This document shows, piece after piece, positions 8,801-17,471 of a stretch of 64,000 bases of DNA. Numbering within the stretch: position 1 is the stretch's first letter; every line of letters starts with the position of its first letter. Both the position numbers and the translations under genes were made by a program. A model generated the notes under the pieces. It was not told the DNA's origin, did no database searches, and saw only the letters and a list, made by a program, of their open reading frames with translations. Origin of the DNA: Runella defluvii (lineage in GTDB: Bacteria > Bacteroidota > Bacteroidia > Cytophagales > Spirosomataceae); assembly GCF_014195535.1 (NCBI RefSeq), contig NZ_JACIBY010000013.1:144705-208704 (forward strand), given 5' to 3'.

Positions 8801-9107
8801 TGGCTTCCCCACCTTCGACAGGAATGGTAAATACATCGAAGTTGCCGTGGCGGTCGGAGGCAAAAGCGATTCGTTTGCCATCGTGCGACCAGACGGGCAT
8901 GTAGTCGTGGGCTTCATGGAGGGTGAGTGGAACGGCCGCTCCGCCCGAAGCAGCAACTTTCCAAATGTCTCCTTTGTACGTAAAAACGATGGTTTTGCCA
9001 TCGGGAGAAATGCTAGGATAACGGAGCCAAGAAGGGGGTGTTTGTGCGTGGCTCAACGTACTCCATACCACTAGGCAGAGCGTAGAAAAGTTAAAAATGT
9101 TTTTCAA
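5883..9107 (-). CDS. Tricorn-like protease (beta-propeller, PDZ, S41 peptidase), exported
   Basis: Large peptidase of about 1,074 residues. The first two-thirds consist of WD40-like TolB-type propeller repeats (many SPDGK motifs), followed by a PDZ domain (GTGMRVEEVIKDGPLDKAGL) and a C-terminal S41 domain. Candidate catalytic elements are the His in VSHSGAS and the Ser in YSDG. Family members degrade peptides in the periplasm or cytosol. An ATG at 9176 exists but overlaps the preceding gene by 55 bases. A TTG at 9107 instead gives a clean signal peptide (KNIFNFSTLCLVVWSTLSHAQ), so I prefer it. An internal linker is rich in Lys/Ala/Glu (about residues 600-630). Confidence 0.9.
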   Translation of the reverse strand: MKNIFNFSTLCLVVWSTLSHAQTPPSWLRYPSISPDGKTIVFTYKGDIWKVAASGGAAVPLTLHEAHDYMPVWSHDGKRIAFASDRHGNFDVFTIPVEGGEAKRITFHSANELPYDFSTDNQSVVFGSARQDLATNRQYPAGYMTELYSVSINGGRVKQLLTTPAEDVKYNRDGSKFVYHDRKGGENAWRKHHTSAIARDLWVYDTKTQKHTKLTNFAGEDRNAVWSDDKTLFYLSEANGSFNIHKLSLDNTAQSQAITSFKKHPVRFLSRANDGVLCFGFNGEIFTLNPAEGGNPKKVNISIAADTRANNDRVLSVNGGVSSMAVSPNGKEVAYIFRGEVFVSSVEGGITKRITNSAGQERSVSFSPDGKALVYSSERGNRWKIFETRISRKEEPYFYASTLLKESELIANEKENYLPKYSPDGKEIAFVEDRATLKILTLATKQTRTILTNQDLFSWGDHDQYFQWSPDGKWFLFDYKIPNLREGEVGLISTDGKGKITNLTQSGFEDESPKWVQGGKTMLWFSNREGLKSLSQGGNSQSDVYAMFFTQAAFDKFKLSKEEAALAKEVEEKAAKADTTKKKDAKKDSTVVIELDGLELRKARLTIHSSNLSDALINKDGDMLYYLSRFEKGYNLWSTNLRTRETKQLVALNANGGGSMVWDKEQKSIFLNSDGRISKIDPTSGKQESIGISGEMNLDVAAERAFMFEHVWRRTKTTFYTATFHGVDWDSYKPDYEKHLPHIGNNYEFSELLSELLGELNVSHSGASYFGGGTAGADATAALGVFYDQSFTGTGMRVEEVIKDGPLDKAGLNIKAGTIIEAIDGETLTPDRDYAQFLNRKSGKNVLLTLLEGTARREVVVKPISVGEESQLLYKRWVRRNQDEVEKQSNGTLGYIHIPGMADGPFRVTYDEVMGKYALKKGIVVDTRNNGGGDLVSDLATFFSGKTYMYNSTDKRVIYSEPSYRWSKASISLANEANYSDGHCYAHMTQAASLNKLVGMPVPGTCTFAGWETLQDPSIRWGVPPVGVKSMAGTYLENAQTEPNIKVSNEYDVVGKGKDQQLERAVEELVKEVK

Positions 9108-9121
9108 TGGACAAATAAGGT

Positions 9122-9763
9122 TTAATGATGAAATGTAAATGGGAATAAAAAAGGGCCTAACCAGAAAAACCAGCATAAATATCCTAATAGACAGGCGATA
9201 CTACCAAAAAAGAGAAAAGAAATTCGTTGAAATGGAGACCAATGCCGTAAAATAATCTTCAATCCAACGTAAATATAGAGACAGATTAGCAGTGAAGAAA
9301 TCCCGAATTCAATCCAGCGGTAATAATAAAAATTACCTAAAATAGGAAGTGGTGTTGAGCACAATTGTTCTTTGTTTTTGAGAAATCCGAAAGGCCTGTG
9401 CAAAAAATTTACTAACCAAACTCCTGTGAAATGAACGACGGGCATAAAAAGAAGTGCTCCTAAGAGTAATTGAGGGAAACTATTTTGAAAATGTGCTTTT
9501 TTACTGGTAAAATAACCTAGAAGCATGAATGTTGTGATAAGTATTTTGAAAATTGAGGAACGAACAGGGTACATCCAATTTTGGGGAGGGCAGCCCAAAA
9601 TACCTAATGCACTAGGCTTGGACTCGGTAAATCCAATCACGAGCCTGTCTATGGCTAGAAATGTATAGTTGCTGAAAATAAAATAGAGCGTAGGTGCAAG
9701 AAAACAGGTAAGTATTATTCCAAAAAGTTCTCTTTTATTAAATGACAATGACTGGATATGCAT
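9122..9763 (-). CDS. Unknown multi-pass membrane protein
   Basis: The 213-residue protein is very hydrophobic, with about five or six predicted membrane helices starting at residue 13 (ELFGIILTCFLAPTLYFIF) and ending with helices near the C terminus. I do not recognise a family. The DNA is AT-rich compared with the flanking genes. It lies 14 bases upstream of the preferred start of the Tricorn-like gene on the same strand and could share its transcript. A -7 box (TACCTTTG) lies just upstream. Confidence 0.65.
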   Translation of the reverse strand: MHIQSLSFNKRELFGIILTCFLAPTLYFIFSNYTFLAIDRLVIGFTESKPSALGILGCPPQNWMYPVRSSIFKILITTFMLLGYFTSKKAHFQNSFPQLLLGALLFMPVVHFTGVWLVNFLHRPFGFLKNKEQLCSTPLPILGNFYYYRWIEFGISSLLICLYIYVGLKIILRHWSPFQRISFLFFGSIACLLGYLCWFFWLGPFLFPFTFHH

Positions 9764-9782
9764 GGCTGTAAGTGTTTTTAAA

Positions 9783-9790
9783 CAAAGGTA
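9783..9790 (-). promoter_or_regulatory. Bacteroidota -7 box upstream of the membrane-protein gene
   Basis: The minus strand reads TACCTTTG, a perfect match to TAnnTTTG, 19 bases before the ATG at 9763. I could not find a TTG at the usual upstream distance, so this is half a promoter. Confidence 0.35.
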
Positions 9791-9943
9791 TGAGGCGAGA
9801 GTAGCCTTTGAAAGAGGTTAACATTTTTTAATAGCAGTTTGATTGATTTCATTGAATATCAGATTGAACGCATCAAAATAAAAAGTGACTATTTATGCTC
9901 CAGCAGGAGCCAAATCTTCGTAGAAAGAACGAATGAGTATCCT

Positions 9944-10003
9944 CTAAAGCCCCATCGGGGTGACCTCTTTCACCAAACGTTGGTCATCCCGATGAGGCTT
10001 TAG
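9944..10003. repeat. Imperfect palindromic repeat (REP/MITE-like hairpin)
   Basis: Arms CTAAAGCCCCATCGGGGTGA and its near complement (ending GATGAGGCTTTAG) pair over 22 positions with two mismatches, around a 16-base loop. It is followed by GGGAGGGGTTT. No transposase is nearby. It looks like a dispersed intergenic hairpin rather than a classical terminator, because no T-run follows the stem directly. Confidence 0.55.
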
Positions 10004-10116
10004 GGAGGGGTTTATTTACCTTTTTCTACAAAGGTTTCACCTCTCCGAGGCTGTTTTTTAATGCGTTTAACCTGATTGAATGATTGAATAGTAAGACAGA
10101 ATAAAACACATAATCA

Positions 10117-11385
10117 ATGAAACAGATAGCCGTAGCCTTGGTGCTTGGGTTGGCAGTTGGAAAAGCAGTTGCACAAAAAATCCCCGTCAACTACGATGAA
10201 AGCCAAATGCCAGCTTATACGTTGCCCAATCCGTTGGTTCTTTCCAATGGAAAACCCGTGACGTCCGTTTCGGTATGGGAAAAAACACGTCGCCCCGAAT
10301 TACTCAAGCTGTTTGCCGAAGAACTCTATGGCGTGAATCCTTTTCCGAGTACTATCAAAAGTACGGTGGAGGTCAAAACCGTCAACGAAAATGCGTTGGG
10401 TGGGAAAGCCATTTCCAAACAAATTACCCTACGTTTTCCAACCATTTCGCCTACTGCGGCGCTGAATGTTTTGTTGTATTTGCCCAAAAATGTGAAGAAA
10501 GCCCCCACGTTTGTGAGTCTCAACTTCACTGGAAACCACAGCACTACCCACGAAAAAGAGGTGCTGGTGACTGAAAACTGGGTCAACTCAGGTTTTGATA
10601 AAAGTTTTGTCAACAACCGTGCGACCGAAGCCTCACGCGGTATTGCCGAACGACGTTGGCCTTACGAAGCGATTGTTGCCCGCGGATACGCCGTCGCGAC
10701 GGCCTATTACGGCGACCTTGAGCCAGACCACGCCGAAGGTTGGAGAACGGGCATACGCTCCGTGCTGACCCCTGAGCAACGCGAAAAATGGAGCGCTTTG
10801 GGCGTATGGGCGTGGAGCATGAGCCGCATGGTCGATTACTTGATTCAGCACGAAGGGCAAATAGACGCAAAAAAAATCATTGGCGTTGGACATTCGCGCA
10901 TCGGAAAAGCGACGCTCTGGGCGGGTGCCGAAGACCCGCGTTTTGCAGTGGTGATTTCCAACGACTCGGGCGAAGGAGGGGCGGCATTGGCTCGCCGATG
11001 GATTGGTGAGACCGTCGAACATCTGAACACGCAATTTCCCCATTGGTTTTGTGCCAACTACAAAAAATATAACAAAGCCGTGGCGGAGTTACCCGTCGAT
11101 CAACACGAGTTGTTGAGTTTAATTGCTCCCCGACCGCTTTACGTGGCAAGCGCTTCCAAGGATACGTGGGCCGACCCCAAAGGTGAGTTTTTGAGCGCTG
11201 TGGAAGCGGGAAAAGTGTATCAGTTGTACAAAAAAACGGGTTTAGGTACTTCCGAAATGCCTGCAGTAAATACGCCTGTAGGACAAACAATCGGCTACCA
11301 TTTGCGCGAGGGAGGTCACGATATTTTGCTTTACGATTGGGAACAATACATGAACTTTATCGACAAGCACATTAAAATCCAATAA
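10117..11385 (+). CDS. Glucuronoyl esterase-like protein (CE15), exported
   Basis: CE15 enzymes hydrolyse the ester between 4-O-methyl-glucuronic acid of xylan and lignin alcohols. The 422-residue alpha/beta hydrolase has a signal peptide (1-19, ending AVAQ), the nucleophile-elbow motif GHSRIGKA with Ser260 (the family motif is usually GCSRxGK, so Cys is replaced by His), NDSGEGGAAL at 282-291, and the catalytic His401 in EGGHD. It may act in the periplasm on imported oligosaccharides. It stands alone here rather than in a polysaccharide-utilisation locus. Some databases call such proteins acetylxylan esterases. Confidence 0.85.
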   Translation: MKQIAVALVLGLAVGKAVAQKIPVNYDESQMPAYTLPNPLVLSNGKPVTSVSVWEKTRRPELLKLFAEELYGVNPFPSTIKSTVEVKTVNENALGGKAISKQITLRFPTISPTAALNVLLYLPKNVKKAPTFVSLNFTGNHSTTHEKEVLVTENWVNSGFDKSFVNNRATEASRGIAERRWPYEAIVARGYAVATAYYGDLEPDHAEGWRTGIRSVLTPEQREKWSALGVWAWSMSRMVDYLIQHEGQIDAKKIIGVGHSRIGKATLWAGAEDPRFAVVISNDSGEGGAALARRWIGETVEHLNTQFPHWFCANYKKYNKAVAELPVDQHELLSLIAPRPLYVASASKDTWADPKGEFLSAVEAGKVYQLYKKTGLGTSEMPAVNTPVGQTIGYHLREGGHDILLYDWEQYMNFIDKHIKIQ

Positions 11386-11432
11386 ACCCACTATTTTTGC
11401 AAAATAAAAATATCAAATAAGCTCAGTTTGTC

Positions 11433-12335
11433 GTGGACGATTCTTCTAAAAATCCTTTGCAAGCGTGGATTTTACTGATTCTGGTAGCCCTCACTTGGGG
11501 GACGTCCTTCATTTTAATTAAAAAGAGCTTAGGAACGTTTAGTGTTACGGAAGTGGCAGCGGGGCGATTGTTTTTGGCTTCGCTTTTTTTTGTGCCCATT
11601 ATGCTCAAAACCCGTAACCAAATTCCGCTCGACCGTTTCCCGTTTATATTGGTATCGGCATTGATGGGCTACGTGATTCCTGCGTTTTTGTTTGCCAAAG
11701 CAGGTACGCGCCTCAATAGCTCGTTGTCGGGGATGCTCAATTCGCTGAGCCCACTTTGTACGCTGGTGTTAGGCGTCGTATTTTTTGCCCAACCGCGCCG
11801 CCCCATGCAAATTGCGGGTATCATTTTGGGGTTACTTGGGTCTTTGTTACTAATTCTGTCGAATCTGACGGGGGCCATTAACGTGGCTGACCCTTACGCG
11901 TTCCTGATTTTGAGTGCTACGCTGATGTATGGCGTCAATATCAATACCATTGCGTTTCGATTGAGCCACTTGCCAGCGCTGACCATGACGGCTTGGACGT
12001 TTGTTTTCATCGGCCCTATTTCATTGATTGCGCTGTTTACCACTGACTTTTTTACCAAAATAACAACTCCCCAAAACTTGCAGCCTTCGCTGTATTTGCT
12101 GGCGTTGGGTGTGGTAGGTTCAGGATTGGCATCGGTGTTGTTTAATCGGGTAGTTCAGTTGGCTTCGGGACTGTTTGCATCGTCGGTGACGTACTTGATT
12201 CCGATTGTGGCAATTGGCTGGGGAATTATGGATGGCGAGCGAATTAGCTTTCAACAATACCTCGGAATGGGGGTAATTTTAACGGGTATTTATTTAGTAA
12301 ATCGCCGAGTGAAATCCTCGGAAGTAGAGTCGTAG
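11433..12335 (+). CDS. EamA/DMT-superfamily transporter
   Basis: The 300-residue protein has ten hydrophobic segments arranged as two EamA repeats (first helix LQAWILLILVALTWGTSFI; the repeat restarts near residue 152). DMT exporters move amino acids, nucleobases or small metabolites across the inner membrane; the substrate cannot be read from sequence. The start is GTG at 11433, since no ATG precedes the first helix. It is 47 bases downstream of the CE15 gene. Confidence 0.88.
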   Translation: MDDSSKNPLQAWILLILVALTWGTSFILIKKSLGTFSVTEVAAGRLFLASLFFVPIMLKTRNQIPLDRFPFILVSALMGYVIPAFLFAKAGTRLNSSLSGMLNSLSPLCTLVLGVVFFAQPRRPMQIAGIILGLLGSLLLILSNLTGAINVADPYAFLILSATLMYGVNINTIAFRLSHLPALTMTAWTFVFIGPISLIALFTTDFFTKITTPQNLQPSLYLLALGVVGSGLASVLFNRVVQLASGLFASSVTYLIPIVAIGWGIMDGERISFQQYLGMGVILTGIYLVNRRVKSSEVES

Positions 12336-12372
12336 GCACATTCATCTCACAATTTATAAACTACCTAGTACC

Positions 12373-12873
12373 ATGTTAAAAGTAATCATCAACGAACAAC
12401 AAGCTTTTGAAGTAGAAACAAAAAACGAAACTACGACGCTCAACGGGCAACCGTTTGCGTGGGATTTGGTAGCCTTGGACAATGGTCATTTTCACATTAT
12501 CAAAGACGACCGCTCGTTTAATGCCGAAGTAGTAGAAGCCAACTACGCCGATAAGAGTTTCAAAGTAAAGGTAAATGAAACCATTTATAACGTAGCTGCC
12601 AAAGACCGTTTTGACCTGTTGCTTGAACAAATGGGGATAAACAACAGCACCAAAAACAAAGTAAATAACCTCAAAGCGCCGATGCCAGGGCTGATTTGGG
12701 ACATCAAAGTACAAGTAGGTGATGTCGTAAAATCGGGTGATGTGGTGTTGGTATTGGTGGCAATGAAAATGGAAAACGCCCTCAAGTCCTCAGGCGATGG
12801 CGTGGTAAAAAGCATTAAAGTCAACAAAGGCGATAGCGTTGACAAAAATCAAGTACTTATAGAGTTTGAATAA
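12373..12873 (+). CDS. Biotin carboxyl carrier-type protein (biotinyl/lipoyl domain)
   Basis: The 166-residue protein ends in a biotin-attachment domain (about residues 98-166) with the canonical AMKMEN motif, Lys132 being the biotinylation site. In Bacteroidota such stand-alone carriers belong to propionyl/methylmalonyl- or acetyl-CoA carboxylase-like complexes. The carboxylase subunits are not in this window. The N-terminal half is a less conserved beta-rich region. It lies 16 bases upstream of pyrH and may be co-transcribed with it. Confidence 0.9.
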   Translation: MLKVIINEQQAFEVETKNETTTLNGQPFAWDLVALDNGHFHIIKDDRSFNAEVVEANYADKSFKVKVNETIYNVAAKDRFDLLLEQMGINNSTKNKVNNLKAPMPGLIWDIKVQVGDVVKSGDVVLVLVAMKMENALKSSGDGVVKSIKVNKGDSVDKNQVLIEFE

Positions 12874-12889
12874 ACCGATTACATTTATT

Positions 12890-13609
12890 ATGCAACAACC
12901 TAAATACAAACGTATTCTCCTAAAACTCAGCGGTGAAGCCCTCAGCGGCCCCGATAAAAAACAAGTCATCGACTTTGACGTTCTACAGCAATTTGCCCAA
13001 GAAGTAAAAACAGTGGTTGATGCAGGCGTTCAAGTCGCGATTGTGATTGGAGGAGGAAATATTTTTCGCGGTGCCTCGGTCGAAAAATCGGGCATTGACC
13101 GCGTGCAAGGAGATTACATGGGGATGCTTGCAACCGTCATCAACAGCATGGCGATTCAGAGTTCGCTCGAAAAACATGGCATGTACACTCGTTTGATGTC
13201 GGCCATTAAAATGGAACAAGTGGCTGAGCCGATGATTCGCCGTCGGGCGGTACGCCACCTAGAAAAAGGTCGGGTAGTGATTTTTGGAGCAGGTACTGGA
13301 AACCCTTACTTTACAACCGACTCGGCAGGGGCGCTTCGCGCCATCGAAATCAATGCCGATGCGGTATTGAAAGGGACGCGGGTGGATGGTATTTACACGG
13401 CAGATCCTGAAAAAGATCCAACAGCGACGCGCTACGAAAAAATCACGTACGATCAAGCCTTGACAGAAAACCTGAAAATCATGGATTTGACGGCTTTTGC
13501 CCTTTGTAAGGAAAACAACTTGCCAATCATTGTTTTTGACATGAATAAGCCAGGCAACCTCTTGAGATTGGTCAATGGTGATTCGGTCGGGACGCTGGTG
13601 TCGAATTAA
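12890..13609 (+). CDS. pyrH: UMP kinase
   Basis: Phosphorylates UMP to UDP in pyrimidine nucleotide synthesis. The 239-residue amino-acid-kinase-fold protein carries [11 protein letters not shown] near the N terminus, [11 protein letters not shown] at the phosphate-binding loop, [19 protein letters not shown] residues ([15 protein letters not shown]) and [13 protein letters not shown]. The ATG at 12890 gives the usual length; an in-frame TTG at 12866 overlaps the upstream gene and adds residues unlike the family. The pyrH-frr order is widely conserved. Confidence 0.97.
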   Translation: MQQPKYKRILLKLSGEALSGPDKKQVIDFDVLQQFAQEVKTVVDAGVQVAIVIGGGNIFRGASVEKSGIDRVQGDYMGMLATVINSMAIQSSLEKHGMYTRLMSAIKMEQVAEPMIRRRAVRHLEKGRVVIFGAGTGNPYFTTDSAGALRAIEINADAVLKGTRVDGIYTADPEKDPTATRYEKITYDQALTENLKIMDLTAFALCKENNLPIIVFDMNKPGNLLRLVNGDSVGTLVSN

Positions 13610-13650
13610 CTTTAGAGCATAATTATCAATAGAATAACGTAAATCAACCA

Positions 13651-14211
13651 ATGGAAGAAATCGAATTGTATCTCGACGATGCGAAAGATACGATGGACAG
13701 AGCCATCAAGCACTTGACGATCGAGTTGTCGAAAATTCGTGCGGGGAAAGCTTCCCCTAACATGCTAGACGGAATCCAAGTAGAATACTACGGAGTGATG
13801 TCGCCTATCCAAAACGTAGCTTCGATAACCACCCCCGACGCACGTACGATTGCGATAAAGCCTTTCGAGAAAAAGATAATTGGAGAAATTGAGAAAGCGA
13901 TTCGTAATAGCTCGCTCGGGTTGTCGCCCAACAACGATGGTGAAAACATTCGTTTGAGTATTCCAATGCTCACCGAAGAACGTCGCCGTGATTTGATGAA
14001 GCGGGTAAAACAAGAAATCGAAACGGCAAAAGTGAACGTTCGTAATATTCGCCAAAGTACAAATAACGAACTCCGTAAACTAACCAAAGAAGGGGTTTCG
14101 GAAGACGAAGTAAAACGCGCCGAAGAACGCGTACAAAAACTAACGGATAGTTTTGTCGCTAAAATCGAAACGATTTACACCGCCAAAGAACAAGACGTAA
14201 TGTCGGTATAA
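13651..14211 (+). CDS. frr: Ribosome recycling factor
   Basis: RRF splits post-termination ribosomes together with EF-G. The 186-residue protein is full length, with the conserved LSKIRAGKASPNML block (about 29-42), YYGVMSPIQNVASI (53-66) and the long helix RRRDLMKRVKQEIE. It is 41 bases downstream of pyrH and is followed by a strong terminator. Confidence 0.98.
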   Translation: MEEIELYLDDAKDTMDRAIKHLTIELSKIRAGKASPNMLDGIQVEYYGVMSPIQNVASITTPDARTIAIKPFEKKIIGEIEKAIRNSSLGLSPNNDGENIRLSIPMLTEERRRDLMKRVKQEIETAKVNVRNIRQSTNNELRKLTKEGVSEDEVKRAEERVQKLTDSFVAKIETIYTAKEQDVMSV

Positions 14212-14214
14212 AAC

Positions 14215-14245
14215 AAAAAAGGGGAGCCGAATGCTCCCCTTTTTT
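14215..14245. terminator. Rho-independent terminator after frr
   Basis: GGGGAGC / GCTCCCC stem with a 5-base loop, preceded by A6 and followed by T6, directly after the frr stop. The symmetric A/T flanks let it work in both directions, so it may also serve the convergent rhodanese gene. Confidence 0.9.
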
Positions 14246-14264
14246 GTATGGCGCACGGCGAAAC

Positions 14265-14561
14265 CTAATCAAGTTCGTTGTAGGCAAGAATGCCGCCAAT
14301 GACGTTACGAACATTCGTAAAACCTTGGCTTTGCATAAAACGTTGGGCGGTTTCGCTACGCTTGCCTGAGCGGCAATGGACCAATACCTCTTGTTCTTTG
14401 AGGTGGTCGATTTCGGAGAGGCGATGCGGAAGATCTCCCAATGGAATCAACACGCCTCCAATGTTATCGGCTTCGTATTCGTAATCTTCGCGGACATCAA
14501 TGAGGTTGATTTCTTCGCCGCTTTCGATGCGTTGTTTTAGTTCTTCTACTGTAATATCCAT
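14265..14561 (-). CDS. Single-domain rhodanese-like protein
   Basis: The 98-residue protein is one rhodanese domain with IDVREDYEYEADNIGG near the N terminus and the active-site loop HCRSGKRS, Cys63 being the sulfur-carrying residue. Such GlpE-like proteins transfer sulfane sulfur to acceptors. The physiological partner is not evident. The upstream T9SS cargo gene is on the same strand with only 13 bases between. Confidence 0.92.
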   Translation of the reverse strand: MDITVEELKQRIESGEEINLIDVREDYEYEADNIGGVLIPLGDLPHRLSEIDHLKEQEVLVHCRSGKRSETAQRFMQSQGFTNVRNVIGGILAYNELD

Positions 14562-14574
14562 CGTTGTTCTTAAT

Positions 14575-16491
14575 TTATTTGCTCAACAAAATTTTCTTCA
14601 CGACAGTTTTCTTTTCGTTGGAAAGCCGTAAAAAATAAATTCCATCCCCTAACGGCGTCAAGTCAATGCTGCGTTCGGCAGGCTGAACAGGCTGAGAACG
14701 CAATCGTGTACCGTTGAGTTGATATACTTCAATGTATTTTACATCTCCCGAATTCCAACTTACGCTGCCTCGAGTAGGGTTTGGATATACCTCCCATTCG
14801 GCCTCTTCGGTAGGTTCGACTGACGTCAGCGGGTCTGATGGCTTCACGGTTCCTAACACGGGGCGCAGCATCAAACTTCCTTGAAAATACGCCAAACTCG
14901 CGTCGTTTTTGAAACTCGTATAAGGTACCCACTCTTGTCCAGAATTGATAAATATTTGGTCTTCGTGAGCATTGTTGCGGTCGAGGCCAACGGGGATGCC
15001 ATCTTGCCCAATTTGAAGCCAGCCAACGTAAAATGTATCACGAACAGCCACGCCATAATCGAACGGAAACTCAATAAACTGGTTAAACTGGGCAGGATAT
15101 GATACTTTATAGGCTTTTTGGTATAAAATACTTTTAGGACGGCCTCTTTCACTGCTCCATACTTGAATTGTGATGGATTGGCCCGAAACATCTTTTACAA
15201 CGGGCACGATATTCATCCGAACTCCCGAAAGGTTATCAGGAGTATTGACCGTAAACCGAACCGCAGTACGTCCCAGCGAACGGTTGAAATAAACCGCGCT
15301 TTCGGCACTGCCGTCGTCGTAGGCATAGTAGTCAGAAAGCTCCGTTATGCCCGAAATGCTATCATTTCGGCGTAGGTCAATGCCTGGAATGGACGAGTTT
15401 TGGTTGTCCGTTGTGAGTACTTTAAACTGCGTTTTCAAGACCACTCTTTTAAGGGTATCCGAAAAAGAGATAGGGGCGGGTTTGAAAATAACGGGTTTTT
15501 GAGACGAAGACGAAATGTTGTCAGGTAATTGGGTAAAATCTATGTGCAAGCGATTATTGGCAATATCTCGAACTGTATATGAAACTGTAATAGGGTTAAA
15601 ACTATTAAAGAGGTTGTTGAGCTCGCTCTTTAGGGAGTCTGTGGTTTCGGCAACGGGGCGGGCCAAGTATTGTTTGATTGGCATGGCTGTATAGCGCTTC
15701 AAGAATGAATTGACTGGAAGGCGATAGGCAACATCTCTGGTAAATTGATCGGGTAGCCGACGACGACTGTTGAGATAAACATAATCCAAGTGCCACATAT
15801 CAAATTGTCCCGACAAGCGGCCATAGGAAATGAAGCGAAACTGGAAGCTGGGATGAAGATATTCAGGCTGAAGAGCTAGTTTTGTGTAATTAAAGTTATT
15901 ATCAGGCTTAAGTCCTTCTTTTTGCCAGACATTTTTCCATTCTCCTTGCTGATTTAAAAAATACAAACGGAGGAAATCGGTCGTATCAGGAAGTTCTCCC
16001 AAGCCGCGCATTTGCGCATAAAAACTTAAATAAGCTGAAGTATCTTTAACCGAAGATAAATCAATGGGTTGAGAAGTGAGCGTATCGCCGTTTCCTTGGG
16101 CGTAGGGACTAGCAAAGTTATAGGGACGGCCTGTGGCGTCTGCACCATCGAAAGTAACGACATTGAGGGTAGGCTGGCCTATTGTTAATGTGTTGTTTAC
16201 GTAAGTGCCGCCATTTTGCCACAAGTTAGGGTCGGGGCGGCCATTGGTTGACAATGAAAAATCGTCAAAAAAAGGCAATGTAAGCGCTTGGGTACGCGCT
16301 GCTTTTTGGGGGCTTTTAGAAACCGACGGCCCAACGGGGACAACGACCCACTGAGCAGCTACGGATTGGAGTATCCCAAAGAAAAACAGAAGAGACAGGG
16401 ACATGTTCTTTGCCCTATCTCTCGTAATAAATGACTTGCCGCGATGGCTACTTTTCTGCACTGTGACGTTCTTACTTCTAAAGTTGTTCAT
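14575..16491 (-). CDS. Secreted protein with type IX secretion (type A) C-terminal sorting domain
   Basis: Large surface or secreted protein. The last about 75 residues form a Por-type sorting domain: EVYPNPTRGSVSW, then GIYFLRLSN and KKILLSK. This domain directs export by the T9SS and attachment to the cell surface. The middle part is beta-rich with jelly-roll-like segments (FDDFSLSTNGRPDPNLW, YVNNTL). No catalytic motif is seen. The ATG at 16491 overlaps the PASTA gene by 14 bases and implies coupling. The ATG at 16404 gives a shorter, more typical signal peptide (MSLSLLFFFGILQSVAAQ) and may be the true start. Confidence 0.88.
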   Translation of the reverse strand: MNNFRSKNVTVQKSSHRGKSFITRDRAKNMSLSLLFFFGILQSVAAQWVVVPVGPSVSKSPQKAARTQALTLPFFDDFSLSTNGRPDPNLWQNGGTYVNNTLTIGQPTLNVVTFDGADATGRPYNFASPYAQGNGDTLTSQPIDLSSVKDTSAYLSFYAQMRGLGELPDTTDFLRLYFLNQQGEWKNVWQKEGLKPDNNFNYTKLALQPEYLHPSFQFRFISYGRLSGQFDMWHLDYVYLNSRRRLPDQFTRDVAYRLPVNSFLKRYTAMPIKQYLARPVAETTDSLKSELNNLFNSFNPITVSYTVRDIANNRLHIDFTQLPDNISSSSQKPVIFKPAPISFSDTLKRVVLKTQFKVLTTDNQNSSIPGIDLRRNDSISGITELSDYYAYDDGSAESAVYFNRSLGRTAVRFTVNTPDNLSGVRMNIVPVVKDVSGQSITIQVWSSERGRPKSILYQKAYKVSYPAQFNQFIEFPFDYGVAVRDTFYVGWLQIGQDGIPVGLDRNNAHEDQIFINSGQEWVPYTSFKNDASLAYFQGSLMLRPVLGTVKPSDPLTSVEPTEEAEWEVYPNPTRGSVSWNSGDVKYIEVYQLNGTRLRSQPVQPAERSIDLTPLGDGIYFLRLSNEKKTVVKKILLSK

Positions 16492-17272
16492 TCTGTGGTT
16501 GCTGTTGCGTATCTGGCGACCCGACTACCCACAAGTCGATGATTTCACCGACGTGAATTTTGTTGCCTGCTCCCGCCTCAGGGTTTTGTCGTACGATAGT
16601 TCCTGGCGGCTGACTTGGGTCATCCACGTATTGAATAAGCGGTTTTCCTAAGTTGGAGCCTTTTAAGACAAAAAGGGCATCTTCGAGTGTTTTACCTACA
16701 ACGTCAGGAACATCAAATTCAGTATTTCCGATGCCATCTCCTAGGTTAAGATCTATTTTAGAACCCTGCGGAATCAGTGTTCCTGGCAAAATAGGCTTGC
16801 CGTTGTACAATTGTTCTAGCACGGCATCGTGGGCAGGGTCGGGTATGTAATTGATACGGCCTAACATTAACCCAAGACGTTTTAGCTCGGCGATGGCGCT
16901 GTTTTTGGTGCGATCCACTAGCTGCGACATTTTTACATTAGGCGCATTGAGGGTCGTTATATACAAATACAACTTCCGCCCTTCTTTTACCCGCATTCCT
17001 GCTTTGGGATGTTGTCGAATGACACTGAGCGGCTTTTGCCCAACGACAAACGTACAATCGGCCACTTCATACCGAAGATTACGGTCATCGAGGTAGTCTT
17101 CAATTTGTTCCAAGGTCATGCCTTTGAGGTCAGGCACCGTGATACTTTGTCCGTGATTGGTTGTAAATGGTAAATACACGAAAAAGAACCCCAAAAATAA
17201 TGCCACAACCAGAGCTACTACCAGAGCAATATGTACATAAAGGTCTGTGCGCGAATTGGTACTGATTTTCAT
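16478..17272 (-). CDS. PASTA-domain membrane protein
   Basis: The 264-residue protein has a short cytoplasmic tail, one membrane helix (about 11-34) and three PASTA domains (about 42-112, 112-185 and 187-255), recognised by repeats of VPDLKGMTLEQ / DVVGKTLEDA and DPSQPPGTIVRQNPEAG. PASTA domains bind peptidoglycan fragments. Here there is no kinase or transpeptidase domain, which is the common Bacteroidota form. Its stop overlaps the start of the T9SS cargo gene. Confidence 0.9.
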   Translation of the reverse strand: MKISTNSRTDLYVHIALVVALVVALFLGFFFVYLPFTTNHGQSITVPDLKGMTLEQIEDYLDDRNLRYEVADCTFVVGQKPLSVIRQHPKAGMRVKEGRKLYLYITTLNAPNVKMSQLVDRTKNSAIAELKRLGLMLGRINYIPDPAHDAVLEQLYNGKPILPGTLIPQGSKIDLNLGDGIGNTEFDVPDVVGKTLEDALFVLKGSNLGKPLIQYVDDPSQPPGTIVRQNPEAGAGNKIHVGEIIDLWVVGSPDTQQQPQNEQL

Positions 17273-17471
17273 ACAATAGACTGTGCTAACTATGAGTTTC
17301 CTGCAAAGAAAATCTAAATTTCTGAATTGGTACTACATCCAACGCCACTTTTATCGTCACCAATTAAACTACGGGATTGCCACTTGTGTAAAATGTTTGC
17401 GAAAAAAGCGTCATAAATCGAATTTTGTTTTCAATACCGAAAATTCCGTAACAACTTAACTATTAGCGGCC

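Larger units (their letters stand above)
9764..10116. other. Intergenic region with one hairpin repeat
   Basis: This 353-base region separates divergent genes. It contains the -7 box at 9783-9790 and the palindromic element at 9944-10003. I see no ORF, tRNA or other recognisable RNA in the rest. Confidence 0.6.
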
